From assembly GCA_910575035.1 (NCBI GenBank), contig CAJTDL010000017.1, positions 41,228 through 105,227 on the forward strand: a stretch of 64,000 nt of DNA, written 5' to 3'. Positions within the stretch are counted from its first letter, which is position 1, and every line of letters starts with the position of its first letter. Shown piece by piece: positions 1-8,478 of the stretch. This stretch comes from Lachnospiraceae bacterium (lineage in GTDB: Bacteria; Bacillota; Clostridia; Lachnospirales; Lachnospiraceae). Under the pieces are notes generated by a model that was not told the DNA's origin, did not search any database, and worked only from the letters and a program-made list of their open reading frames with translations. The position numbers were made by a program, and so were the translations under genes.

Positions 1-347
1 TCAACAAAACAGGTATCAAATGCTACAGCAAGTACATCATCCCAATTTTCAATAATATCATTCCCTTTACATTTGATAATTGGAACCTGTTCATTGTCCC
101 AAATGATATAATAGTCATGATTTTTTTCAATCATTGGTATATCTGAATGAGGCTTTCTTTTTATTTCAGTATCACCTGCAATTTTTACAATGTGTTTGAT
201 TATTGTTTCATCACTTATAATCTGATAAGTTTCCAAATTATTTAAGCATTTTTGTAAAAGGACATTACTTTTCCATTGTAATTTTTTGATATACTCTTTA
301 TTTACTGATTTTAAAATTATCAATTTTTTTCTTTGTTATTCGTTCAT
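1..347 (-). pseudogene. Hypothetical protein, 3' end beyond window, early nonsense codon
   Basis: A minus-strand reading frame is open from the window edge up to about 335 and reads as a soluble, acidic/aromatic protein (for example the stretch YYIIWDNEQVPIIKC). Upstream in the same frame lies ATG at 347-345 with a GGAA-type ribosome binding site, but codon 4 is TAA (338-336). The frame is otherwise continuous, so a CAA-to-TAA change looks likely; a TTG at 323-321 could allow weak re-initiation. It lies 21 bp downstream of the next small gene and may be co-transcribed with it. The family is not recognised. Size and style resemble small immunity-type proteins, which is only a guess. Confidence 0.45.
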
Positions 348-368
348 TTTTATTCCACTAATTCCGAT

Positions 369-632
369 TTACAGCAACAGTTTATCCACCTGCCAAATTA
401 TTTCTTGCTCAGATATATCATATGGCATTGGGTCAATATCTTCAAAGCAGCAATTTGAAGCATTAGAATGATTATCCGTCCACTCTAGTACCCAAAAGTC
501 TGTTAATGCAGATACTTTGAAAAATTCCCCATTCACTGTCCAGCAAATACCTGACGGGTATAATTCTAATTGCTTTGTTTCAAGTTCACGGAACCTATTT
601 TCAGCAACTGCTTTTATATCTGCTTTTTTCAT
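369..632 (-). CDS. Small hypothetical protein (87 aa)
   Basis: The start at 632 (MKKADIKAV) is chosen because GGAAGG sits a few bases upstream; an in-frame ATG at 650 lies before that site. The protein is short, acidic and tryptophan-rich in its middle (CWTVNGEFF, FWVLEWTD), with no signal peptide or membrane segment. No family is recognised. The adjacent broken gene at 1-347 lies just downstream on the same strand, so the two probably formed a unit. A small immunity-like or element-cargo protein is possible but unsupported. Confidence 0.5.
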   Translation of the reverse strand: MKKADIKAVAENRFRELETKQLELYPSGICWTVNGEFFKVSALTDFWVLEWTDNHSNASNCCFEDIDPMPYDISEQEIIWQVDKLLL

Positions 633-657
633 AAGCAACACCTTCCACAACTTACGA

Positions 658-1171
658 TTATCCTTGTTTTTTCATAAGCCGATGTTTGAATGCCCTAATC
701 CTTGCGCCATAGCGGCTGGAATATAACAAACCCACTAAAAGCATTCCGACTGCAAATCCCTGTACAATATCCAATCCTATCACAACTGTTGAGTTATTAT
801 AAAGGCTTGTGTCTTTGATAATGATATAGGCTAATACGAAAAGCAATGCTATTCCATTCCATTACATATGCGTACAGGCCTATTGTAATGTTCCGCTTCT
901 GTATTTGTATAATCTGCTGCCCGCAATACAGTTTCTTTCATTTCTTTATCCATATTCCCGCCTTTCCTTTCTCCATTTTGGATTTCCCGCAGGTCAACTT
1001 CATAATAATCGGATAGTTCAATTAAAATATCTAAGTCTGGCATATTGTTGCCGTTTTCCCAACGGGATATGTTCTGTTTGATACATGAAATTTTTCCGCA
1101 ATTTGTTCTTGGGTAAGTCCTTTTTGCTTACGGGGCTTTTTTAAGAATTTTCCAATGTTTTCTTGATTCAT
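658..1171 (-). pseudogene. Decayed XRE-family regulator with C-terminal membrane segments
   Basis: Three minus-strand frames read one after another as one protein. A helix-turn-helix start (MNQENIGKFLKK, GLTQEQIAEKFHVSNRT; start 1171 with GGAGA upstream) breaks at about 1060. It resumes as MPDLDILIELSDYYEVDLREI, the usual end of the XRE domain, then the NMDKEMKETVLRAADYTN linker. A second break near 847 leads into a segment with two hydrophobic stretches (658-846). At least two frameshifts make a functional product unlikely. Intact relatives are common in Clostridia as membrane-anchored XRE regulators near transporter genes. Part of a decayed regulatory patch with the next two genes. Confidence 0.75.
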
Positions 1172-1332
1172 TTTTTCTCCTTTCAGAAAAATCCTATCAA
1201 AACTGCCTGATAAAGAACCGGACATAAAGCGGGAAATACCTTACTTTACTACCCGACAAGGTGTGTCTGCCACTAATTATTCGTGCATTTTCCTTTACCG
1301 CTGGATTTGAAGTTATACATCAGTTATAGCAT

Positions 1333-1604
1333 CTATTTTACGGTTGCCGCACCATCCCGTGCGGTCATGCCTGCGATTGCCATAATAGCAAGGGGTTCCG
1401 TTTTCACGATCATGCCGGGAACCCCAAGCCCCTCCTCGTACATTTCCCGTAAATATTCGTCAGAAAATTTTCCGACAACCCGCCATAGGAAAAACAATGC
1501 AAGCAGGAGACAGATAACGGCGGGAATCCAGCTTTTAAACAAAGAAATTCCTGCCATGCACAGGAAGCACACACAAGTGCCTCAAATTGTGAATAATCGA
1601 CCAC
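1333..1604 (-). pseudogene. Remnant of a small membrane protein
   Basis: Two overlapping minus-strand frames together read as one hydrophobic protein. A start at 1604 (MVDYSQFEALVCA) shifts at about 1560 into FLCMAGISLFKSWIPAVICLLLALFFLWRVV, followed by a charged stretch and a short hydrophobic end. One frameshift separates the halves. It lies about 30 bp after the XRE gene at 1638-2087 on the same strand, so it was probably regulated by or co-transcribed with it. The family is not recognised. Confidence 0.45.
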
Positions 1605-1637
1605 TTTTTCCTTCGGTTCTTACGTTTCTGTAAATTG

Positions 1638-2087
1638 CTAATATTTTTTATAGATATATTCAGTATAAAGCCGATAAAAACAATATACAATCCAGACCAC
1701 CCAGGTTATTTCCCACTTGTGTGATATTACAGAAATCAACAAATAAAGAACAGCAACTGTAATAGCAATCATCCAATTCGTTGTTTTTTTCTTCCTGGTT
1801 ATTTCATTAGCTGATACTTTTACAACATCTGACAGCAGACTTTCATATCCATTATCAACGCTGTTTTCTGTTCTTTCGCCTTTGAATAATTCTGCTATGG
1901 TAATCCCCAGGGATGCAGCTAATGGTTCAATAAGAGATACATCTGGAAATCCGATACCTCGTTCCCATTTTGAAACAGCTGCACTTGATACGCCCAATTC
2001 ATTCGCTAAATCCTGCTGCGTGCGATTTTGTTCTTTCCTGATAGCGGCAATCAGACTGCCTGTTTTTTGAACGTTCAATATTTTCAC
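1638..2087 (-). CDS. XRE-family regulator with C-terminal transmembrane segments (149 aa)
   Basis: Residues 10-65 form a canonical Cro/C1-type helix-turn-helix (TQQDLANELGVSSAAVSKWE). Residues about 105-143 hold two hydrophobic helices, so the DNA-binding domain is probably membrane-tethered. AGAAGGTG precedes the ATG at 2087. It is the intact counterpart of the broken regulator at 658-1171. Proteins of this layout usually act as local repressors of neighbouring transporter or immunity genes. The gene downstream is a broken membrane protein, so its present target is unclear. Confidence 0.8.
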   Translation of the reverse strand: MKILNVQKTGSLIAAIRKEQNRTQQDLANELGVSSAAVSKWERGIGFPDVSLIEPLAASLGITIAELFKGERTENSVDNGYESLLSDVVKVSANEITRKKKTTNWMIAITVAVLYLLISVISHKWEITWVVWIVYCFYRLYTEYIYKKY

Positions 2088-2490
2088 CTTCTTTCTGATT
2101 TCATAATATCACAAGAAACACCATATTCAAGAAACGCTCCGTTGAAATGTGAAACGCTGCATTGGATTTATGCAAAAATAACTTCCCCTTCTTCAATCCC
2201 CCTTGCACAAGCACGTATATTATTCATTCTTCCTATCCATTCTATATTCAAACAAAGCAAAAACTAGAAAGAAACTAAACATGACAGCAATAAATTTTCT
2301 GTTTTTTGAATCATAATTATCTTAAATATTAAATCTTTTTATACCTATTATTATCTATTGCCAAAATAGTTTTATCTCTCCCTGTACAATTTCCCGTTTG
2401 CTGTTGCGTTCAGTTTAGCATATTTATAGAATATCTACAAGATTCCGTGTATGAAAAAGCAAAAAGAATGAATTTTTCACTTGACAATGT
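2088..2490. other. AT-rich gap without a supported gene
   Basis: No reading frame here has both a start with a ribosome binding site and a protein-like composition. It separates the minus-strand XRE gene from a plus-strand pseudogene and presumably holds the XRE promoter. Confidence 0.5.
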
Positions 2491-2492
2491 GG

Positions 2493-2929
2493 CAACGAGC
2501 TGATGATCCAGGACGAGATTGTGGTCATGGACGGCGGGAAATGTATCATGCAGCTTAGAACATTGAGGGCTATGTGAAGCACCTTCAGCACATGAAAGTT
2601 ACTCCGGAGACAGAGGTGGATGATGCGTTTGCGGAACTGTATGAGATGGTAGATATTGTAGTGGTTGATGTTGGCAGATACGGTTTCGTGATGCTGAAAT
2701 ATTATAAGCCGCCGCATGGTTTTGAGGAAGATGAAACGTTTACGGACAGCAGGGCATTGTTTGAGGGATTATGGCAGGAATGGCTTGATATGAAGCTGTA
2801 TTTTATGGCAAAAGGCACTTCTTTGATGGAAAAAGGGTATAAGGTGTGTTTGAGAGCCTGCCTGAAGAAAAACAGTCGGTACTTATCGGGCGAAAATCCG
2901 ATTTTGTAGAAAAAGCAGGGATATATCTG
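2493..2929 (+). pseudogene. Frameshifted hypothetical protein of integrative elements
   Basis: Three frames join into one protein: LMIQDEIVVMDGGKC (from about 2497), then after a -1 shift at about 2560 IEGYVKHLQHMKVTPETE through GFEEDETFTDS and EWLDMKLYFMAKG, then after another shift at about 2848 FESLPEEKQSVLIGRKS to AGIYL and stop. The composition is convincingly coding (acidic, aromatic), but the gene is broken twice. The same C-terminal tail (KQSxLIGRKxxFxxAGIxL) reappears at 19090-19162 fused to a sigma-factor remnant, and both copies are followed by the same short inverted-repeat sequence. The family name is not known to me. Confidence 0.6.
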
Positions 2930-2984
2930 TAAAATAATGATTTCATGAATGAGATAGATAAATGGGATGGATTCCGTAGGCGCA

Positions 2985-3130
2985 GGCATTATGGAAATAT
3001 CGTATAACTTGCTGTGTTCATGGGACTGTGGGAAACCCTGTTTGCAGGATGTGGGAAAGCTGTTTTTGCTTTTCCACAGGCTGTGAACGGGGTTTTCCAT
3101 AGCCAGTTATGTAATCATATGGTTATGGAA
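2985..3130. repeat. Diverged inverted-repeat element, copy 1
   Basis: The left part has ATGGAAATATCGTATAACTT (about 2990-3010) preceded by GGATTCCG. The right part has ATAGCCAGTTATG near 3099-3111. Left and right arms share the TATAACT/AGTTAT core in opposite orientation. The same layout, with closer arms, occurs at 19295-19376. Both copies follow a KQSxLIGRK-tail gene remnant and precede a transporter/two-component module. Confidence 0.45.
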
Positions 3131-3274
3131 AAGTAAATGGAAGAAATGGAGGTTTTGGTTATTCCGAAAAATGTAAATTGGAGTGTTGTTTGGCAAAGTG
3201 TAATTGTTACATGGTTTCCTTTATTTGGAGAGATTGTTATTTATATTGATAAGAAATAAACAAAAATCCACTTT

Positions 3275-3307
3275 CTTTATGAAATCTTCATAAATATTCT
3301 TTATACT
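3275..3307 (+). promoter_or_regulatory. Probable promoter and response-regulator box of module 1
   Basis: Direct repeats CTTTAT (3275), CTTCAT (3286) and CTTTAT (3299) are spaced 11 and 13 bp, and a TATACT -10-like hexamer is at 3302-3307. Near-identical CTTTATGGAATCTTCA lies upstream of the paralogous ATPase gene at 30708-30687. OmpR/NisR-type regulators typically bind tandem repeats about one helical turn apart, so autoregulation by the regulator at 5915 or its paralogue is inferred. Confidence 0.5.
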
Positions 3308-3331
3308 ACTAATAGAATTAAGTGAAGGGAC

Positions 3332-4069
3332 ATGATGATTATGGATATGATTTTGAAAACAACAAACCTATGTAAAAATTTCAAAGGGCAGACAGCAGTA
3401 AATAATGTATCTCTGAACATTCAGAGAAATTCCGTTTACGGATTGCTGGGACCGAATGGAGCAGGCAAATCTACCATTCTTAAAATGCTCACTGGCATTT
3501 TGCGCCCTACATCGGGAGAAATTGAGTTTGACGGTCACGCATGGAACCGCAGCGATTTACAATCTATTGGCGCATTGGTTGAAATGCCGCCCCTATACGA
3601 AAATCTGACTGCATACGAAAATCTGAAGGTGCGAACCCTTGCGCTCGGACTTCCCGATACCCGCATTGAGGAAGTCTTACGCATTGTTGACCTTACAGAC
3701 ACCCGAAAAAAGAAAGCGGGACATTTTTCTTTGGGAATGAAACAGCGGCTTGGCATTGCGCTTGCGTTGTTAGCATCACCTAAATTGTTGATTTTAGATG
3801 AACCGACAAACGGGTTAGACCCTATTGGTATTCAAGGGTTACGGGAACTTATCTGTTCTTTCCCGGCGCATGGAATTACAGTAATTTTATCCAGCCACAT
3901 TTTATCCGAAGTAGAACAGATTGCGGAACACATTGGAATTATTTCTGCCGGGAAGTTGGGCTATGAAAGCAAAATAAACAAGGGCACAAGTTTAGAAGAA
4001 ATTTTTATGCGTGTTGTTGCTGCTAATAACGAAAGGGGAAAAAATAATGTTTCATCTTATACATTCTGA
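3332..4069 (+). CDS. Lantibiotic/antimicrobial-peptide ABC transporter ATP-binding protein (LanF/CprA-like)
   Basis: Hydrolyses ATP to drive the two permeases encoded next, expelling cationic peptides from the membrane. Visible motifs: Walker A GLLGPNGAGKST, signature FSLGMKQRLGI, Walker B LLILDEPTNGLDP, and an H-loop in ILSSHILSEVEQ. The length of about 245 aa is normal for BcrA/LanF proteins. The start is uncertain among ATGs at 3332, 3335 and 3341; the paralogue at 29940-30641 aligns best with 3341. Its end overlaps the next start by 23 bp, suggesting translational coupling. The operon runs ATPase, permease, permease, YccF, response regulator, kinase. The substrate (nisin-like or other peptide) is inferred. 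Confidence 0.9.
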   Translation: MMIMDMILKTTNLCKNFKGQTAVNNVSLNIQRNSVYGLLGPNGAGKSTILKMLTGILRPTSGEIEFDGHAWNRSDLQSIGALVEMPPLYENLTAYENLKVRTLALGLPDTRIEEVLRIVDLTDTRKKKAGHFSLGMKQRLGIALALLASPKLLILDEPTNGLDPIGIQGLRELICSFPAHGITVILSSHILSEVEQIAEHIGIISAGKLGYESKINKGTSLEEIFMRVVAANNERGKNNVSSYTF

Positions 4070-4775
4070 ATTATTAAAAGTACGTCATACGTTTGCATTA
4101 AAGTTATTTGTTGCGGCTCCTATCGTTACTTTGAGCTTAGGATACATCTTGAGTGGAAAATTTGTTCAGCTTACAGCCTTTAATTGGTGGTATATTTTCA
4201 TACTGCCGATTACGATTGCTATTTGGTGTGCCAGCTTTATCAGTTGTGAAAAACGCATACAGTATCAGAATATTCTCTGCTTATCTGTTGACATGAAGAA
4301 AATCTGGATTGGCAAGCTGTTTGCGGCTGCCGTGCTGCTTTTATTAACCAATTTTGTAATGTGGGGCGGCTGTACGCTCTTTGCTGTTTTTACCGTGATG
4401 GACATTGACCCGCTTAATGGGTTTTTCGGCTGTATGTTATTGTTTCTTGGTTACGTCTGGCAGCTTCCGCTTATTATGTGGCTTGCGAAAAAAACAAATT
4501 ATCTTACCGCTATACTAATTTCCTTTAGCTGTAACATTTTATCCACGATTGGAGCGGAAAGCGATTTGTTTTATCTCAATCCATTTGCCATTCCAGCACG
4601 CATTGTATGCCCCTTTTTCAAAATGCATCCTAACGGTATTCCTATTGAAAATGGTTCTTTTCTGCTGAATACTGGAACAATCATTCTTGCTGTTGGTCTT
4701 AGCTTGATTTTGGCGGTATTGTGTTTTTTGCTTACAGCGTGGCTTTTCACTAAAGGAGATAGAACACATGATTGA
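4047..4775 (+). CDS. Lantibiotic immunity ABC permease (LanE/MutE/CprB-like)
   Basis: ABC-2 type permease of about 243 aa with six hydrophobic helices and the typical N-terminus of this family (MFHLIHSELLKVRHTFALKL). The start at 4047 follows GAAAGGGGAA; the frame stays open further upstream inside the ATPase gene. It should pair with the permease encoded next to form the membrane pore served by the upstream ATPase. It overlaps the following gene by 8 bp. Homologues protect producers or resistant gut species against lantibiotics and host cationic peptides. Family assignment is good, substrate unknown. Confidence 0.85.
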   Translation: MFHLIHSELLKVRHTFALKLFVAAPIVTLSLGYILSGKFVQLTAFNWWYIFILPITIAIWCASFISCEKRIQYQNILCLSVDMKKIWIGKLFAAAVLLLLTNFVMWGGCTLFAVFTVMDIDPLNGFFGCMLLFLGYVWQLPLIMWLAKKTNYLTAILISFSCNILSTIGAESDLFYLNPFAIPARIVCPFFKMHPNGIPIENGSFLLNTGTIILAVGLSLILAVLCFLLTAWLFTKGDRTHD

Positions 4776-5520
4776 GTTATATCATTATCTAAAAAGCGAT
4801 TTTTACAAGTTGCGCAATTCTTCGTTCTTTTGGGTGCATGTTTTATTCCCATTTCTGGGAGTAGCACTTGTTTTACTGTATGCGACATTTGCGGCTGTAA
4901 ACGATATAAACAAAATTGCGGTATTCTTTCAGTTTTTCGCAATCGCATATCCTTTTGTTATTAGTATCGTTTGTGAGATTATCGCAGGACAGGAAAACCG
5001 GGCGGGGCATTATCAGAATATTTTAGTGTTGCGTTCCAAAACGAAAGTTATTTTGTCTAAATTCCTGTTACTGATTGCCGCTGGATTGCTTGCGGTATTA
5101 TTGGGCATATTTCTATTTACTTTGTTGCTTCCGGCGACAGGAACAAAGCTGCTTTTGCCGACATCATCCCTTGTATTACTGGCTCTGACCTTGTGGAGCT
5201 GTAATATACTGCTATATGCGCTTTCTATTATTTTAGCATTTCGGTTTGGAAGAACGATCTGCATAGGAATGGGAGCTATTGGCAGTTTATTAGCTGCGTT
5301 GCTTCAAACGGGCTTAGGTACAGGCTTGTGGTTTGTGCTGCCATATGGCTTTGGAATACGTCTTAGTGATTTCGCGCTTCAATTTGCCTTGCAGGATTTA
5401 CCTGCTGTTAGCGCAGAACTTAAATTCGGGATAAGCATGTGCGCAGGCATGGCGGTTTTGTTTATTGTAATTTTGTTCGTGTGGTTTTTGCGGTATGAGG
5501 GAAAGTGTACAAATGAGTGA
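4768..5520 (+). CDS. Lantibiotic immunity ABC permease (LanG/CprC-like)
   Basis: Second ABC-2 permease of the module, 250 aa, six hydrophobic helices, family-typical start (MIELYHYLKSDFYKLRNS). AAAGGAG precedes the ATG. The conserved family stretch RAGHYQNILVLRSKTKVIL is present at residues 76-94. Its C-terminus (VWFLRYEGKC) aligns with the broken paralogue at 29012-29741, where the tryptophan codon position is TAG. It works as a heterodimer with the preceding permease. Confidence 0.85.
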   Translation: MIELYHYLKSDFYKLRNSSFFWVHVLFPFLGVALVLLYATFAAVNDINKIAVFFQFFAIAYPFVISIVCEIIAGQENRAGHYQNILVLRSKTKVILSKFLLLIAAGLLAVLLGIFLFTLLLPATGTKLLLPTSSLVLLALTLWSCNILLYALSIILAFRFGRTICIGMGAIGSLLAALLQTGLGTGLWFVLPYGFGIRLSDFALQFALQDLPAVSAELKFGISMCAGMAVLFIVILFVWFLRYEGKCTNE

Positions 5521-5534
5521 GGAGATGATATAAT

Positions 5535-5900
5535 ATGGGTTGTTTGGGAAATGTGATATGGTTCCTGTGCGGAGGATTATGGCAGGGCTTAGCATGGACA
5601 ATATCGGGCATTTTTTGGTGCATAACCATTATTGGAATACCGATTGGGCGACAATGTTTCAAATTTACTGCTCTTACTTTTTTTCCTTTTGGCAAAGAAA
5701 TTCAGTACGGCGGTAATGCAATTTCAACTTTGGCAAACCTTGTATGGCTCATAATCAGTGGTATTCCCCTTGCCATAACAGCGTGCATAAATGGAATACT
5801 GCTATGCTGTACAATTATCGGCATACCGTTTGGTATACAATGCTTTAAGATTGCAAAACTCGCCCTTATGCCTTTTGGGGCGACAGTAAATGAAGTCTGA
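5535..5900 (+). CDS. YccF domain-containing membrane protein (121 aa)
   Basis: Carries the duplicated YccF-type pattern: LGNVIWFLCGGLWQGLAW, then IIGIPIGRQCFK, repeated as LANLVWLIISGIPLA and IIGIPFGIQCFK, with PFG ending each half. Four hydrophobic helices make it an integral inner-membrane protein of unknown function. It sits 14 bp after the permease gene and 14 bp before the response regulator, so it belongs to the same transcript. Its role in peptide resistance is not established. Confidence 0.85.
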   Translation: MGCLGNVIWFLCGGLWQGLAWTISGIFWCITIIGIPIGRQCFKFTALTFFPFGKEIQYGGNAISTLANLVWLIISGIPLAITACINGILLCCTIIGIPFGIQCFKIAKLALMPFGATVNEV

Positions 5901-5914
5901 CAGGAGGGATTGAT

Positions 5915-6574
5915 ATGGCGAATATATTAGTTGTTGATGATGAAAACGCAATGCTGCAACTGATAAAGCGCATTCTCGAAAAAGACGCCCATACCGTAAC
6001 ACTTCAAGCAAATGCAAAAGCCGTTCTTGATATGGATTTCAGACGATATGATTTGATTTTGCTGGATATTATGATGCCAGATATGGACGGTTTTGAATTA
6101 TGCGATCAAATCCGTTCCCTTGTGGACTGCCCTATTATTTTCTTGACTGCAAAAACACAGGAAAGCGATATTGTTCGTGGTTTGGGAATTGGCGGCGACG
6201 ATTACATCACAAAGCCTTTTGGTACAAATGAATTGCTTGCCCGTGTAAATGCGCATTTACGCAGAGATACCAGAGAAAAGAAATATGCCATATCCATTTC
6301 GGGCATTATCTTTCACATCAACGCAAAGGAAACGGAAGTTAATGGGAATAAACTCCCTCTAACCAAAAGTGAGTATGAAATATGTGAATACTTGGCTTTG
6401 CACCGGGGACAGGTTTTTTCAAAAGAGCAGATTTATGAAGCTGTTTTTGGTTTTGAGGGAGAAAGTGACGATAGTGTGATAGCCACTCATGTAAAAAATA
6501 TTCGCAGTAAGTTAGCGGCTGTCAAATTATCCCCTATTGAAACGGTTTGGGGGGTGGGTTATAAATGGGAGTAA
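5915..6574 (+). CDS. OmpR-family response regulator (NisR/SpaR/CprR-like)
   Basis: Receiver domain (residues 1-120) has the acidic pair VVDDE, phosphorylated Asp in LILLDIMMPDMDG, Thr in FLTAKT and Lys in TKPFG. Residues 125-219 form the winged-helix DNA-binding domain (LTKSEYEICEYL, QIYEAVFG, HVKNIRSKL). The length of 219 aa is standard. It is phosphorylated by the kinase whose gene overlaps its 3' end by 10 bp. It likely activates the transporter operon through the repeats at 3275-3307. Confidence 0.92.
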   Translation: MANILVVDDENAMLQLIKRILEKDAHTVTLQANAKAVLDMDFRRYDLILLDIMMPDMDGFELCDQIRSLVDCPIIFLTAKTQESDIVRGLGIGGDDYITKPFGTNELLARVNAHLRRDTREKKYAISISGIIFHINAKETEVNGNKLPLTKSEYEICEYLALHRGQVFSKEQIYEAVFGFEGESDDSVIATHVKNIRSKLAAVKLSPIETVWGVGYKWE

Positions 6575-7920
6575 AAAAACTGCGTTCTATCTTCATGCGG
6601 TATATATTCATTGTTGCTGGAGGTATCCTTTTCATTATTGCCGTTAATGTTGCTCTATATATGCTCTGCATAAATACAGAAGTCATTATTCCTGCCATGA
6701 ATATTGAGGATAGGATTGCTGACGCAGCAGAAAAAATACAGGCAGATAAATTATTTGATACAGCCGACATTCCCAGCTTTTGCGATTATGGCGTTTATTC
6801 TCCCACAGGTGTGTTCCAGTACGGTTCTTTATCAGAAGATACTGCCAACACATTTTGGGAGAAAGCTGCCACAAACGGAAAGAATATAGTTCACCCATAC
6901 CGTGTTCGGATTGTTGGCCGTGAGAATGAAGTTATTCTCTTGCGATACCGTTTGACTTCACAATTCAGCAATCCAGTGCTTCGACGGATATGCCCGACAT
7001 CCGACTTTTGCCTTATCGGGCTGATAATGATTGAGACTATCGTTTTGCTGCTCCTTGTTTCCCATTGGTTTGGGAAATATACGGGCAGGAAAATTGATAA
7101 ACTGCTTATCGTAACCCAGAAAATTGAGAAGCAGGATTTGGATTTTAAGATTGATAGCAGTGGCATATTTGAAGTAGACCGCGCCTTATCCGCACTGGAA
7201 CACTTGAAACAGGCACTAAAAAATTCGCTTGCCGAACAATGGCAAGCGGATAAATTACGGCAGGAACAGATTTCAGCTTTGGCACATGATTTGAAAACAC
7301 CATTGACTATTATCCGTGGAAATACGGAGCTGCTGTATGATACGATACTTGCCGATAATCAGAAAGAATGTGCGGACTATATCGAGGGCAGTGTTGTTCA
7401 AATGCAGGACTATATTGAAACGCTGATTGACATGACAAAAGCAAAAGAGAAGTTTCCGTTTCGCCGCGAAAATGTAAAATTATCTTCCTTATTGCAGGAA
7501 ATCCGTACACAGGCAAAAGGTTTATGCGCTGTAAAAAATATTTATCTGGAATGGAGGGAAAATGTTGATCGGGAATATATCTTTGCAGACAGTGAACAAC
7601 TGATAAGAGGTTTTGCAAATGTTCTTTCAAATGCAATAGAATATACGCCAGCAGGAAAAACTGTTTTCTTTGAAGTGTATGAAAAAGATAATTCAATCCT
7701 ATGCTCTATCACTGATATGGGAAGTGGTTTTTCTCCCGAAGCGTTAAAATATGCGACCGAACAATTTTATATGGGCGAACAAAGCAGGCATTCCAAATCG
7801 CATTATGGAATAGGTCTTTATGTAGCAGACTCCATAATAGCCCAACATGGCGGACAGCTTATTTTAAGCAACTCTGAAAAGACTGGCGGCGCACAGGTTA
7901 TAATCAAAATTCCATATTGA
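6565..7920 (+). CDS. Sensor histidine kinase (NisK/SpaK/CprK-like)
   Basis: Residues 12-33 and about 152-170 are membrane helices enclosing a ~115-aa extracytoplasmic sensor domain. The H-box SALAHDLKTPLTIIRG carries the phospho-accepting His, and the catalytic domain shows LSNAIEYTP (N box), DMGSGFS (G1) and YGIGLYVAD (G2). The length of 451 aa fits the family. The start overlaps the response regulator stop. The extracellular domain probably senses a cationic antimicrobial peptide. A strong terminator follows at 7927-7952. Confidence 0.9.
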   Translation: MGVKKLRSIFMRYIFIVAGGILFIIAVNVALYMLCINTEVIIPAMNIEDRIADAAEKIQADKLFDTADIPSFCDYGVYSPTGVFQYGSLSEDTANTFWEKAATNGKNIVHPYRVRIVGRENEVILLRYRLTSQFSNPVLRRICPTSDFCLIGLIMIETIVLLLLVSHWFGKYTGRKIDKLLIVTQKIEKQDLDFKIDSSGIFEVDRALSALEHLKQALKNSLAEQWQADKLRQEQISALAHDLKTPLTIIRGNTELLYDTILADNQKECADYIEGSVVQMQDYIETLIDMTKAKEKFPFRRENVKLSSLLQEIRTQAKGLCAVKNIYLEWRENVDREYIFADSEQLIRGFANVLSNAIEYTPAGKTVFFEVYEKDNSILCSITDMGSGFSPEALKYATEQFYMGEQSRHSKSHYGIGLYVADSIIAQHGGQLILSNSEKTGGAQVIIKIPY

Positions 7921-7926
7921 CATCAT

Positions 7927-7952
7927 GGACGGCTTGCGAGCCGTCCTTTTTT
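7927..7952 (+). terminator. Rho-independent terminator after module 1
   Basis: GGACGGCTTGCGAGCCGTCC followed by a run of six T ends the operon after the kinase gene. Confidence 0.9.
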
Positions 7953-8114
7953 CAAATCTTTATGAAATCCACAAAATTAGCAGTTAACATATAAATAAAC
8001 AATAGAAATACAACCTGCCACATGACGGCAATAGAAAAATACTTTTTATCTAATTCGTGCTATGTTTATATTGCGGCGGGTAAATAAAACTAAACGAATA
8101 GGAAGCGAGGAAGC

Positions 8115-8478
8115 ATGAGAAAACATTCTATTACAAAAGCACTGGTAAAGTTATGTGTAATGATCGGAATATTTTTTACCCTGCTCATTTGGACGATATG
8201 GGGAAATACGGCGTTGACAGTGAGTAACATAAAAATGTCAAGCAGCCGTATTCCCACCGTATTTTCCAGGTTTCTGATAGCGCAAGTATCAGATTTGCAC
8301 AACGCAGAATTTGGGAAAGGCAATAAAAAGCTGCTGGAATCGCTTCAGAAAGCAAGCCGGACATTATTGTAAAACCCGGGGATTGGGTAACAGCATTATT
8401 CCTATCCGCTTTAAGAATCGCCCGGAAGTCATTATTTTTTCTTTTGCCGTCCTCCGGCAGAATAAGAAGAATATTTAG
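8115..8478 (+). pseudogene. Metallophosphoesterase, internally deleted
   Basis: The N-terminal part (from ATG 8115, GAGGAAGC upstream) has one membrane helix and then the metallophosphoesterase hallmark AQVSDLHNAEFG. The frame shifts near 8350: the reading ESKPDIIV, expected before the GD motif, continues in another frame. Only a C-terminal scrap (NSIIPIRFKNRPEVII) follows, ending at 8478. The conserved GNHE/GHTHGGQ core is missing, so roughly two thirds of the gene was deleted. It overlaps the 3' end of the opposing ABC gene by 4 bp, suggesting the deletion happened when that block joined. Confidence 0.75.

Noticed and set aside
2424..2717. Minus-strand 97-aa frame opposite the element remnant
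   Set aside because: Composition is that of an antisense shadow, and the plus-strand frames read as a coherent (though broken) protein.
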